NCBI GenBank assembly: GCA_025060105.1
Contig: JANXCS010000008.1
Location: 1 to 64,000, forward strand
DNA: 64,000 bases
Direction: 5' to 3'
DNA from: Pseudothermotoga sp.
Lineage (GTDB): Bacteria; Thermotogota; Thermotogae; Thermotogales; DSM-5069
In this document: piece by piece, positions 25,818-33,877 of the stretch
Numbering within the stretch: position 1 is the stretch's first letter
Layout: each line of letters opens with the position of its first letter
Translations under genes and position numbers: made by a program
The notes under the pieces: model-generated
What the model saw: the letters and a program-made list of their open reading frames with translations, nothing else
What the model was told of the DNA's origin: nothing
The model's database searches: none

Positions 25818-26451
25818 CGATGCCATCCCCCAAGATGATTCTCACCAGAGAGAAACGTTTCGTCAAACGTGTTCTCAACTCTTCGAGTTTTTCTATAGCT
25901 AAAGCTTGTGAAAAGGACAACACGATCTGGTTCTGCCAAACATTTCCCTCGACGACGATAGGTTTAGAATCCTTCACGAAATCTATCCTGAAGGAATGAT
26001 GCTTTCTATCGGCAAAAATATGTATCGGAGCTTCCCCATCTGGCACACTTTGAAACACATAGGGGCTCGAAACGGTGAACAACCATAGGCCGAAGATTTC
26101 ATCTTTACCGGTCTCGTAGTATCTCAACAAACGGTCCCAGAACTTCTTATCTTGTTTTCCCGACCTTTTCTGAACTACTTGTACGAGTTGGGAGAGGAAA
26201 ACAATGTCTTCATCGAACCTGGGTTTCTTGATGATCCTCAAAACCGGCTCGAGAATTGCCAATGGTGGTGCTGCATCACTCAACTGCAGAACTTTTTCGG
26301 CCAGATAAACCTTCTCGAGCAAGGGTTGATCACTGATGCGTACCAATTTCCCAACTTCTGGTGGTGGACCTTTGACTTTCACCACTATGTCTCCTTTCTC
26401 TGTCCGTAGCCTGGCGAATTTACCGTGTGTTTCAACGACGAAACCTTCCAT
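25801..26451 (-). CDS. FliK-like / hypothetical partner of FlhB-C protein
   Basis: 216 residues. The N-terminus (FVVETHGKFARLRTEKGDIVVKV, GKLVRISD) looks like a small beta barrel, the middle is helical, and the C-terminal ~90 residues (HHSFRIDFVKDSKPIVVEGNVWQNQIVLSFSQALAIEKL) resemble the C-domain of flagellar hook-length-control-type proteins. Gene order (this gene followed by a stand-alone FlhB-C) is seen in other bacteria and supports the link, but sequence similarity is weak to my eye. The ATG at 26451 has AGGAGGTGA 7 nt upstream. Confidence 0.5.
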   Translation of the reverse strand: MEGFVVETHGKFARLRTEKGDIVVKVKGPPPEVGKLVRISDQPLLEKVYLAEKVLQLSDAAPPLAILEPVLRIIKKPRFDEDIVFLSQLVQVVQKRSGKQDKKFWDRLLRYYETGKDEIFGLWLFTVSSPYVFQSVPDGEAPIHIFADRKHHSFRIDFVKDSKPIVVEGNVWQNQIVLSFSQALAIEKLEELRTRLTKRFSLVRIILGDGIDGLYA

Positions 26452-26510
26452 CGAGTCACCTCCTATTGAATTCATCGGTTCTGATATCATTTTACTGTAG
26501 AGGTGATGAT

Positions 26511-27533
26511 GTGAAGATCACAGAATTCTTTGAACCCGGCACACCTGCCGCACTGTTGGCCTGGGGACAGTTCGAAACGACTCTCGCTAAGACAACGCAT
26601 GGACTGCTTCGTCACAGCAAGGTTCTGAAACCAGTTTGTGTGGTGGCAGAACAAAAGGGCAAGAGAGCCTCAGATTTCGTTAAACCAGTGCGTTACGATG
26701 TTCCCATAGTCGATAACGTGAAAGATGCAGCTGATCTTGGTGCGAAAGTCCTCGTCGTTGGTATCGCCAGTGTAGGAGGTTATCTTCCACCCATCATGGA
26801 ACAACACATAGTTGATGCGATGCGCCTGGGCATGGACGTATTGTCTGGTTTGCACATGAAACTGAGTGAGATGGAACCTTTCAAAAGTGTCTCACGTGCC
26901 AAGAACGTCAGGATCGTGGAAGTCAGACACTACAAAGGCGAACTGTCGATATTCCACGGCGACATTTTTCACAGCAAAACGGTGAGGATCTGCGTGTTAG
27001 GTACGGACTGTGCCACGGGAAAGAGAACTACGGCGGTACAGCTCTACGAGCTCGCCTTGAAAAGAGGTTTAGCAGCGGCGTTCTTGGCGACGGGTCAAAC
27101 GGGCATCATGTTGGGTGCGGACGAAGGTGTGGCCATCGATGCGCTCCCAGCCGATTTCATTCCAGGTGTCATCGAGAGAATGATCCTGAAACTTGAATCC
27201 GAAGGTAAAAAATTCATCTTCATTGAAGGGCAGGGTGCCTTGAGACATCCTGCTTACGGTCAAGTGACTTTGGGTTTGATCTACGGATGTATGCCCCAGT
27301 TTGTTGTCTTCGTTCATGACCCGAAGAGAAAAAACTTTGAATATTTTGAACGGATCGGTATGAAACCCGACGTCGATGCCGAGATCGAGCTGGTTCAGAG
27401 GTTCATCAACACCAAGGTGCTCGGTATATCCTGTCTCGATGATGGTTTTAAACATGGTCTTTATCCTGTCTTCAATCCTTTCAACGAGAATGACTTGGAC
27501 ACTATCCTCGCGAGGTTGGAGGCGATGTTATGA
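26511..27533 (+). CDS. dgcN: DgcN-type DUF1611 protein (D-glutamate N-acetyltransferase family)
   Basis: 340 residues. N-terminal Rossmann-like domain, then a P-loop domain with GTDCATGKRTTA (Walker A-like), FIFIEGQGALRHPAYG and a distal VLGISCLDD. This is the DUF1611/DgcN family. Where studied, DgcN partners with a dipeptide epimerase-like enzyme (DgcA) in D-glutamate catabolism. The neighbouring gene encodes exactly such an epimerase and overlaps it by 4 nt. The GTG start follows GAGGTGA. Whether it acts on D-Glu or on muropeptide-derived dipeptides is open. Confidence 0.78.
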   Translation: MKITEFFEPGTPAALLAWGQFETTLAKTTHGLLRHSKVLKPVCVVAEQKGKRASDFVKPVRYDVPIVDNVKDAADLGAKVLVVGIASVGGYLPPIMEQHIVDAMRLGMDVLSGLHMKLSEMEPFKSVSRAKNVRIVEVRHYKGELSIFHGDIFHSKTVRICVLGTDCATGKRTTAVQLYELALKRGLAAAFLATGQTGIMLGADEGVAIDALPADFIPGVIERMILKLESEGKKFIFIEGQGALRHPAYGQVTLGLIYGCMPQFVVFVHDPKRKNFEYFERIGMKPDVDAEIELVQRFINTKVLGISCLDDGFKHGLYPVFNPFNENDLDTILARLEAML

Positions 27534-28558
27534 AGATTAAATCCGTCAAGTTTGAAAAGACCTACTATCGGTACTTTGAGCCATTCACGATTTCACTTGG
27601 AACACATGAAGATCAAGAGAATATCGAAGTTCGAATCGAATTGGAGGATGGCACCGTTGGATACGGTGAAGCTTCCACATTGTTCGTCATATCCGGTGAA
27701 ACCGTCGATATCATGATGCAGGTTGAAAAAACCGTACAAGAAATGATTTTGGATGAACATGTGGAAAGCTATGGAAAATTGTTTTCAAGACTTCAACAGC
27801 TCAGGGCCACACCGGCAATCAAAGCAGCTGTGGAGTATGCAATAATCGATGCATTTTGCAAAAGATTTGGCATCAAGCCCTACCAGTTCTTCGGCGGAGC
27901 AACGAACTACGTAGAGACGGACCTGACGGTGGGAATAATGGACCTGGAGAAAACTTTGAAAAAAGTCAAGAAAATATACTCCGACGGTTTCAGAAAGATA
28001 AAGATCAAGGTCGGTAAGAACTTCAAAGAAGACATCGAAAGAGTTGTTGAATCGAAAAAGATCGCACCAGATGCGGTGTTCATTGTTGATGCCAATCAAG
28101 GTTTCACACCTAAGCAAGCGATAGAGTTCGCCAAAGCCCTCCACTCAGAGAGGGTGGAAGTGGTCGTGTATGAACAACCAGTGAACAGGCACGATGTGGA
28201 GGGCTTGAAATTGGTGCGGTTCAACAGCCCATACCCTGTAGCAGCGGATGAGTCAGTCTTCACAAGATACGACGCACTCAAACTGATAAAAGAAGAAGCC
28301 GTCGATTTCATCAATATAAAGCTCATGAAATCCGGCATCAGCGATGCTCTAGCCATCGTTCATCTGGCACAGTCCAGCAATGTTCAGCTAATGATAGGAT
28401 GCATGGGTGAGAGTAGTCTAGGTATAACTCAAAGCATACACTTCGCGGCGGGTACGGGTGCGTTTGCATACCACGATTTGGATGCACACCTATCCTTGAA
28501 CGAGAAAGTCTTCAGAGGTGATTTCAAACAGGAAGGGCCACACATCTATCTGACGTGA
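27530..28558 (+). CDS. dgcA: Dipeptide (L-Ala-D/L-Glu) epimerase, enolase superfamily
   Basis: 342 residues. Closely resembles T. maritima dipeptide epimerase TM0006. The capping domain is followed by KIKIKVGKNFKED (KxK, catalytic Lys), FIVDANQGF, VYEQPV, AADESVFT (three acidic Mg ligands), VDFINIKLMKSG (opposite-face Lys) and MIGCMGESSLG. The enzyme interconverts L-Ala-D-Glu and L-Ala-L-Glu from murein recycling. It overlaps dgcN (ATGA). An N-succinyl amino-acid racemase function is less likely given the CMGESSLG motif. Confidence 0.9.
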   Translation: MKIKSVKFEKTYYRYFEPFTISLGTHEDQENIEVRIELEDGTVGYGEASTLFVISGETVDIMMQVEKTVQEMILDEHVESYGKLFSRLQQLRATPAIKAAVEYAIIDAFCKRFGIKPYQFFGGATNYVETDLTVGIMDLEKTLKKVKKIYSDGFRKIKIKVGKNFKEDIERVVESKKIAPDAVFIVDANQGFTPKQAIEFAKALHSERVEVVVYEQPVNRHDVEGLKLVRFNSPYPVAADESVFTRYDALKLIKEEAVDFINIKLMKSGISDALAIVHLAQSSNVQLMIGCMGESSLGITQSIHFAAGTGAFAYHDLDAHLSLNEKVFRGDFKQEGPHIYLT

Positions 28559-28632
28559 AGGCAACAAATCCGACTTAAAAGATCTAATATATTGTAAAAC
28601 CGCTATCGTAAAATCTTTGTGGGGTGTGAAAA

Positions 28633-29358
28633 GTGCTCAAACTGTTGAACGTAGGCCTTTCGAAGGATTCAAAGCAAATTTTGAAACATCTCAACTTGAT
28701 CTTCGGTGAGCAAGAAGTTCATGTAGTCATGGGGCCAAACGGTTCAGGAAAATCTTCACTCGCTTACACGATCATGGGTCTTGAAGGATACAAACCAACG
28801 GAAGGTAAGATCCTCCTTGATGATAGGGACATCACGAACTTAGGAGTGGCTGATAGAGCCAAGCTTGGGATACATTTGATGTGGCAGGAGCCTGCAAGAT
28901 TCCGTGGTTTGACTGTCAGACAATACCTCACACTCGGCGGCAAATTGAAAGTTTCTCAGTCTGAACTGGAAGAAGTTTTGCATCTGGTAGGTTTATCTCC
29001 AAGTTTGTACATCAACAGGATGGTCGATGAACTGCTCAGTGGTGGTGAGCGGAAACGTGTGGAGCTTGCTTCAATTTTGTTACTCAAACCTAGGTATGCG
29101 ATACTCGATGAGCCAGACTCAGGAATAGATGTGCTTTCTCTGGACATGATAAAGTCCATCGTTGAAAAAATAATAGAAAAAGGTGGGTCAGCGATCGTTA
29201 TCACTCACCGAGAAGAAGTGGCATCCATCGCCGATGTAGCACACGTTCTGTGTGACGGTAGGATCGTACGCAGTGGTCTCCCAGATGAAGTTATGAATTA
29301 TTACAAAAATTTCTGTGATGTGTGCAACCATACGAATGTACCAACGATTGGAGAGTGA
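28633..29358 (+). CDS. sufC: Fe-S cluster assembly ATPase SufC
   Basis: 241 residues. Walker A GPNGSGKSS, signature LLSGGERKRVELASI, Walker B YAILDEPDSGID and switch His (VITHREEV) are all intact. It is the SufC type: soluble, forming a complex with SufB/D to build Fe-S clusters on the scaffold. GTG start after GGGGTGTG. It is first of a plus-strand cluster that continues through sufB, PNP and two NifS-IscU pairs. A further partner SufD is not encoded here, so a SufB-like homodimer is likely, as in the minimal SufBC systems of Thermotogae and archaea. Confidence 0.93.
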   Translation: MLKLLNVGLSKDSKQILKHLNLIFGEQEVHVVMGPNGSGKSSLAYTIMGLEGYKPTEGKILLDDRDITNLGVADRAKLGIHLMWQEPARFRGLTVRQYLTLGGKLKVSQSELEEVLHLVGLSPSLYINRMVDELLSGGERKRVELASILLLKPRYAILDEPDSGIDVLSLDMIKSIVEKIIEKGGSAIVITHREEVASIADVAHVLCDGRIVRSGLPDEVMNYYKNFCDVCNHTNVPTIGE

Positions 29359-29362
29359 TACT

Positions 29363-30322
29363 ATGCAAGTCGAAGTCGATAGAAGAGCAGAATTCGAAGC
29401 TCTCGTTAGAGCTTACGAGAAAGCCGGTGGTGATGTTTCAAAATTCCTCGATAGAAGGATTGCCTCGATCATCATCAGCGGTGATAAGGTGGTTGGGCTC
29501 AACAGTGTGCCAGGAGTTGAACTAGTTCCAGAAACCATAGAAAACGGTGTTCATGCGAAAATGATCATCAAGAAAGGTACAAAACTGTCTTTCCCTGTCC
29601 ACGTTTGTACAGGTTATTTAAAGCGCGAAGGTTATCAAAGGGTAATCTTCGATATAGTAGTTGAAGACGATGCGGAAGCTCATTTCGTGGCGCACTGCGT
29701 TTTTCCTTGGACGAAGCAGTTCACACACGATGCGCTCATGAATGTGACGATCGGGAAAAACGCCAAGATGTCCTATTCCGATGAACATTACCACGCTGAC
29801 ACCGGCACGGTCAATTTGATCACAGTCTCGAGGGTATTGGTTGAATCGAACGGACTTTACGTCAATCGATTCACACTCACCAAAACAAGGGTGGGTAAGA
29901 TGAGGCTCGATTTCTCGGTAGAATTGAAGGAGCGTGCCGTCGCGGATGTTTCAGCGAAAGTGAAGGCAAGTGGCGAAGATGTTGTGGATGTTCATGAAAA
30001 GATAGATCTAGTTGGTGCAGAATCACGAGGCATCGTGAGCACAACGATCGTGGCACTGGACAAGGCGAAGGCACGCGTGGTGAACGAAGCCTATGGTAGG
30101 GGAGACAACGCGAAGGCCCACATAAAATGTGAAGAGATAACCAAGGGAACAAACGTAGAGGTGAGCACGGTTCCAATTTTGAAAGTGTTCAACGAAAAAT
30201 CTGAGTTGACGCATGAAGCTTCGATAGGCAGAGTGAATGCGAAACAACTTGAAACTCTCATGAGCAAAGGGTTGAACGAGGAAGAAGCTGTGGAGCTCAT
30301 CATAAAAGGGCTTTTAGATTGA
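29363..30322 (+). CDS. sufB: SufB/SufD-family scaffold
   Basis: 319 residues. The beta-helical core is visible as alternating short strands (MSYSDEHYHADTGTVNLITVSRVLVES). The C-terminal region ending in ASIGRVNAKQLETLMSKGLNEEEAVELIIKG matches the SufB/D C-terminal signature (h-x-IG-x-h....L-x-Y-L-x-S-R-G-h....A). It is short compared with E. coli SufB (~495), matching the compact archaeal and thermophile version. The start at 29363 avoids overlap with sufC and gives a 4-bp gap. Confidence 0.9.
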   Translation: MQVEVDRRAEFEALVRAYEKAGGDVSKFLDRRIASIIISGDKVVGLNSVPGVELVPETIENGVHAKMIIKKGTKLSFPVHVCTGYLKREGYQRVIFDIVVEDDAEAHFVAHCVFPWTKQFTHDALMNVTIGKNAKMSYSDEHYHADTGTVNLITVSRVLVESNGLYVNRFTLTKTRVGKMRLDFSVELKERAVADVSAKVKASGEDVVDVHEKIDLVGAESRGIVSTTIVALDKAKARVVNEAYGRGDNAKAHIKCEEITKGTNVEVSTVPILKVFNEKSELTHEASIGRVNAKQLETLMSKGLNEEEAVELIIKGLLD

Positions 30323-30336
30323 TGGGGGTGTGAGAG

Positions 30337-31155
30337 ATGGATTACGTAGAAAGGGTTAAAAAGGCCGTTGAATTTTTGAAAGAGAGGGTGAAGTTCTCAC
30401 CGCAGATAGGTATCGTTTTAGGATCTGGTCTAGGAAAGATCGCCGAAGTCATCGAATCACCTCAGACGATACGCTATGCAGATATTCCGGGTTTTCCGAT
30501 CGCGACGGCTCCTGGACACAAAGGTGAACTCATCTTTGGAAAACTTTCTGGAAAGAACGCTCTACTCATGAATGGAAGGTTTCACTACTATGAAGGACAC
30601 TCCATGCAGGACGTCACTTTCCCCATAAGGGTGATGCAACTACTGGGAGTAAAATATCTTTTTTTAACCAACGCGGCGGGTGGTCTGAATCCGCTGTTCG
30701 AAGTTGGCAGGCCTATGATCATAACGGATCACATAAACTTCATGGGTGATAACCCCCTCAGGGGAAGGAACGTCGATGAGTGGGGACCGAGGTTCCCAGA
30801 CATGAGCGAACCTTACGATAGACAACTCATAGCTCTTGCAAAGCAAGTGGCTCAAGAAGAGAAGATAGAAGTTTACGAGGGGGTTTACGTGGCCGTGTCA
30901 GGTCCGAACTTCGAAACGGCGTCTGAGCTTCGTATGTTCAGAAAATTGGGTGCGGACGCCGTTGGAATGTCGACCGTGCCTGAGGTGATAGTGGCGAAGC
31001 ATGCCGGAATGCGTGTACTTGGAATCTCCGCCATCACCGATCGTGCCGTGCCCGAAGATCTGAAACCGCTCACTGCTGAAGAAGTGCTCAGAGTCGCGGA
31101 GGAAACCGGTAAGAAGATTGCACGCATAATCCTCGGAGTGGTTCAAAGATTGTAA
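30337..31155 (+). CDS. punA: Purine nucleoside phosphorylase (trimeric type)
   Basis: 272 residues. GSGLGKIAEVIE (phosphate loop), TAPGHKGELI, NGRFHYYEGHSM, TNAAGGLNPLFE, SGPNFETASELR (Glu193, N1/O6 contact) and VGMSTVPEVIVAKHAG follow in trimeric PNP order. It splits purine nucleosides with phosphate to base and ribose-1-P. At the residue matching Asn243 of human PNP the sequence has ITDRAV, i.e. Asp235. Asn there selects 6-oxopurines; Asp may allow adenosine. ATG at 30337 follows GGGGGTGTGAGAG. It sits inside the Fe-S gene cluster without an obvious functional link. Confidence 0.9.
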   Translation: MDYVERVKKAVEFLKERVKFSPQIGIVLGSGLGKIAEVIESPQTIRYADIPGFPIATAPGHKGELIFGKLSGKNALLMNGRFHYYEGHSMQDVTFPIRVMQLLGVKYLFLTNAAGGLNPLFEVGRPMIITDHINFMGDNPLRGRNVDEWGPRFPDMSEPYDRQLIALAKQVAQEEKIEVYEGVYVAVSGPNFETASELRMFRKLGADAVGMSTVPEVIVAKHAGMRVLGISAITDRAVPEDLKPLTAEEVLRVAEETGKKIARIILGVVQRL

Positions 31156-31167
31156 AGGAGGTGAACG

Positions 31168-32340
31168 ATGAAAATTTTTCTCGATAACTGCAGAACAACG
31201 AGAGTAGTTCCAGAAGTTCTCGAGGAAATAAAAAAATATATGCTCGAAAAGTTCGCAAGACCAGATGGTCTTTACGAATCGGCACAAGAAATCTACGATG
31301 AACTGGTAGAAGCTAGAAAATTCTTTGCCAAAACGATAAATGCATCCTCCGAAGACGAAATCGTGTTCACATCTGGAGCAACTGAGTCGAACAACCTGGC
31401 GTTACTCGGTGTTGCGAGAGCGAATAGAAAGAAAGGTAACCACATAGTGATTTCTGCACTCGAACATGGATCTGTCATGAGTATCGCGGAAGCTTTGAAA
31501 AGGGAAGGCTTCGAGATCAGTGTTGTACCAGTCGACGGAGAGGGTATCTTGAGGCTGGACGAACTTGAGAAGTCATTGAGGCCAACAACGATTCTGGTGA
31601 GCATCATTGCGGTTGGTCACTTCGTTGGCTCGATCATGCCGTTGAAGGAAGTTGGTGAAATTCTATCAAGACAAGATCACAAAATTTACTTTCACACGGA
31701 TGCTGCAGAGATGTACGCCAAAATGCCAATAGATGTTCAGAAGTTGAAAATAGATCTTTTGAGTGTCAGTGGACACAAGTTCCATGGGCCAAAAGGTGTT
31801 GGCTTTCTGTATGTACGCAAAGGCACGAGGATCGAACCGATCATGTTCGGAGCAGAGGCTTTCGATAAGCGAAGACCAGGTGGAGAAAACGTGCCAGCCA
31901 TCATGGGCATGAGGAAAGCGGCGGAGCTTGCCTTCGAGCGCCTCGATGAGACATACAAGAAATTGAGAGAACTTCAGAATTATTTCATAAGTAGAGTGGA
32001 AAACGAAATAGACCACGTGGTTTTAAATGGACCGAGGGGAGAGAAAAGAACCCCCTACAACGTGAATTTCAGTTTTTCATTCATCGAAGGTGAAGCGATA
32101 AGCCTAGCTTTGAGTATGGAGGGCGTGGAAGTAGCTACAGGTTCAGCTTGCGCTTCTGAATCGCTCGAACCAAACTACGCGATCTTGGCCATAGGTGGTG
32201 ACCACGAACGTGCACACGGTTCCATCAGATTCACGTTCAACAGGTTCACAACGAGAGAAGAAGTAGATTACACGATCGAGAAGCTCAAAAAAGTTGTTCA
32301 CTGGCTACGCACCATCAGTCCATTGAAAGCTGAGAGGTGA
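31168..32340 (+). CDS. Divergent NifS-like cysteine desulfurase (first copy)
   Basis: 390 residues, class V aminotransferase fold. PLP-Lys204 in SVSGHKFHGPKG and catalytic Cys328 in TGSACASESLEPN are present. Other hallmarks are altered: the N-terminal LDNAATT reads LDNCRTT, the AVNNEVG loop reads AVGHFVG, DAAQ/DATQ reads DAAE, and the GGGQERGxRSGT loop reads GAEAFDKRRPGGE. The last helps bind PLP phosphate from the other subunit. Possibly a desulfurase of altered activity or a regulator. A NifS-like gene occurs at this place in the T. maritima suf cluster too. It is followed by a canonical IscU (8-bp gap). Confidence 0.8.
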   Translation: MKIFLDNCRTTRVVPEVLEEIKKYMLEKFARPDGLYESAQEIYDELVEARKFFAKTINASSEDEIVFTSGATESNNLALLGVARANRKKGNHIVISALEHGSVMSIAEALKREGFEISVVPVDGEGILRLDELEKSLRPTTILVSIIAVGHFVGSIMPLKEVGEILSRQDHKIYFHTDAAEMYAKMPIDVQKLKIDLLSVSGHKFHGPKGVGFLYVRKGTRIEPIMFGAEAFDKRRPGGENVPAIMGMRKAAELAFERLDETYKKLRELQNYFISRVENEIDHVVLNGPRGEKRTPYNVNFSFSFIEGEAISLALSMEGVEVATGSACASESLEPNYAILAIGGDHERAHGSIRFTFNRFTTREEVDYTIEKLKKVVHWLRTISPLKAER

Positions 32341-32348
32341 TATATATC

Positions 32349-32732
32349 ATGTTGAAATACACAGAGTTGGTTCTAGATCATTTCAAAAATCCCAGAAATC
32401 TGGGTAAGATAGAAAATGCAGATGCCGAAGCCACCGAAGGTAGTGTCGCTTGTGGAGACATGATGACGGTCTATCTGAAAATCGAGGACAACAGAATAGT
32501 TGACATAAAGTTTGAATCCTACGGGTGTGCTGCGAACATCGCAACGGCTTCCATGATGACCGAAGTTGTCAAAGGTTTAACGCTCGAGGAAGCCAAGAAG
32601 ATCACTTGGAGAGACATTGTGGAAAGACTCGGTGGTTTGCCACCAGTGAAGTACCATTGTAGTAACCTCGCGATCGATACTCTGAGAAAGGCTATAGAGG
32701 CTTACGAGAATTCACCTGTCAGGAGGCGATAA
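32349..32732 (+). CDS. iscU: IscU/NifU-N Fe-S scaffold
   Basis: 127 residues. The three cluster Cys are all in place: VACGD (Cys35, with Asp37), YGCAANIA (Cys60) and KYHCSNLA (His103-Cys104). N-terminal LVLDHFKNPRNLG is typical. It accepts sulfur from a NifS-type desulfurase and holds a [2Fe-2S] or [4Fe-4S] cluster. ATG 32349 is used, with AGGTGAT upstream; an in-frame GTG at 32337 overlaps the previous gene. T. maritima TM1372 is the equivalent gene. Confidence 0.92.
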   Translation: MLKYTELVLDHFKNPRNLGKIENADAEATEGSVACGDMMTVYLKIEDNRIVDIKFESYGCAANIATASMMTEVVKGLTLEEAKKITWRDIVERLGGLPPVKYHCSNLAIDTLRKAIEAYENSPVRRR

Positions 32733-32734
32733 GG

Positions 32735-33865
32735 GTGAGGGTGTATCTCGATCACGCAGCCACAACACGTGTCTTCGATGAAGTCGCACGAGAGGTTTTC
32801 AAGCTTTTCACAGATTTTTACGGGAATGCTTCGAGCACACACGCTCACGGCTATGAAGCAAAAAAAATTTATGAAGAAGCAAGGGGGAAAATAGCGAAAC
32901 ATTTGAACGTTGATCCGTCTGAGATCTACTTCACATCGGGTGGTACAGAATCAGACAACATCGCAATATGTGGCTTTCTGAAAGCGAATCATCCAGACGG
33001 TGGCCATCTCATAACAACACAGATAGAACACCCCGCTGTTCTGGAAGTCATGAGACAGCTAGAAAAGCGGGGTTACAGTGTCACGTACCTGAAACCAACA
33101 CCGGAAGGTTACGTCACACCAGATGATTTTCGAAAAGCTATAAAGAAAAACACCGTCTTGGCATCGATCATGTGGGTGAACAACGAGACGGGTGCGATCC
33201 AGCCGATAGAAGAAATCTCAAAGATAGCCAGAGAGCACGGAATAACTCTGCACAGTGACGCGGTTCAAGCAATTGGAAAATTGAAGATCGATGCAAAACT
33301 CGTTGACATGTTGTCTGCGTCTGGTCACAAGTTCTATGCCCCAAAGGGGTGCGGTTTTCTTTATGTATCGAAATCTGTGAAGATCGAGCCTATCATGTAC
33401 GGCGGTGGCCATGAGAAAGGTTTGAGGAGTGGGACTGAGAACGTCCCTGGTGCACACGGAATGGCCGTTGCACTCGATCTGATCGATAAAAATTATACAG
33501 AATGGTCCAAGAAGTTGGAACGCTTCAAAAGAAAGATCGTGGAAGTCATCGAGAACATTCCAGACCACCACATCAACGGTTCGAACACCATCTTTTCGCA
33601 CATCAACGTCTCGTTCAAAGGCATTTCTGGGGAAACGCTCGCAACGGCGCTCGATCTGTACGGTATATCCGTTTCCATGGCTTCCGCTTGCTCTTCTCAT
33701 CACAGTATCAAGCGTTCTCACGTCCTAGAAGCGATGTCACTTGAGGAATGGATGATGGATGGAGCCATCAGGATAAGCATGGGTTACGATAACAGCGAAG
33801 AAGAGATAGATTTCTTCGTCAAAGTTCTTCTCGAAGAAGTGTATAGACTCAGGAAGATGGCGTAG
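32735..33865 (+). CDS. Cysteine desulfurase NifS/IscS (second, canonical copy)
   Basis: 376 residues. VYLDHAATTRVFDE, FYGNASSTHAHG, TSGGTESDNIAI, MWVNNETGAIQPIEE, SDAVQAIGKL, SASGHKFYAPKG (PLP-Lys), YGGGHEKGLRSGTENVPG and MASACSSHHSIKRSHVL (catalytic Cys) are all canonical. It removes sulfur from cysteine, giving alanine and an enzyme persulfide. The loop after the Cys is of the NifS-like type also seen in T. maritima TM1692. GTG start 2 nt after the iscU stop. It pairs with the unusual IscU-like gene that follows. Confidence 0.92.
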   Translation: MRVYLDHAATTRVFDEVAREVFKLFTDFYGNASSTHAHGYEAKKIYEEARGKIAKHLNVDPSEIYFTSGGTESDNIAICGFLKANHPDGGHLITTQIEHPAVLEVMRQLEKRGYSVTYLKPTPEGYVTPDDFRKAIKKNTVLASIMWVNNETGAIQPIEEISKIAREHGITLHSDAVQAIGKLKIDAKLVDMLSASGHKFYAPKGCGFLYVSKSVKIEPIMYGGGHEKGLRSGTENVPGAHGMAVALDLIDKNYTEWSKKLERFKRKIVEVIENIPDHHINGSNTIFSHINVSFKGISGETLATALDLYGISVSMASACSSHHSIKRSHVLEAMSLEEWMMDGAIRISMGYDNSEEEIDFFVKVLLEEVYRLRKMA

Positions 33866-33877
33866 GGGGTGAGATCT

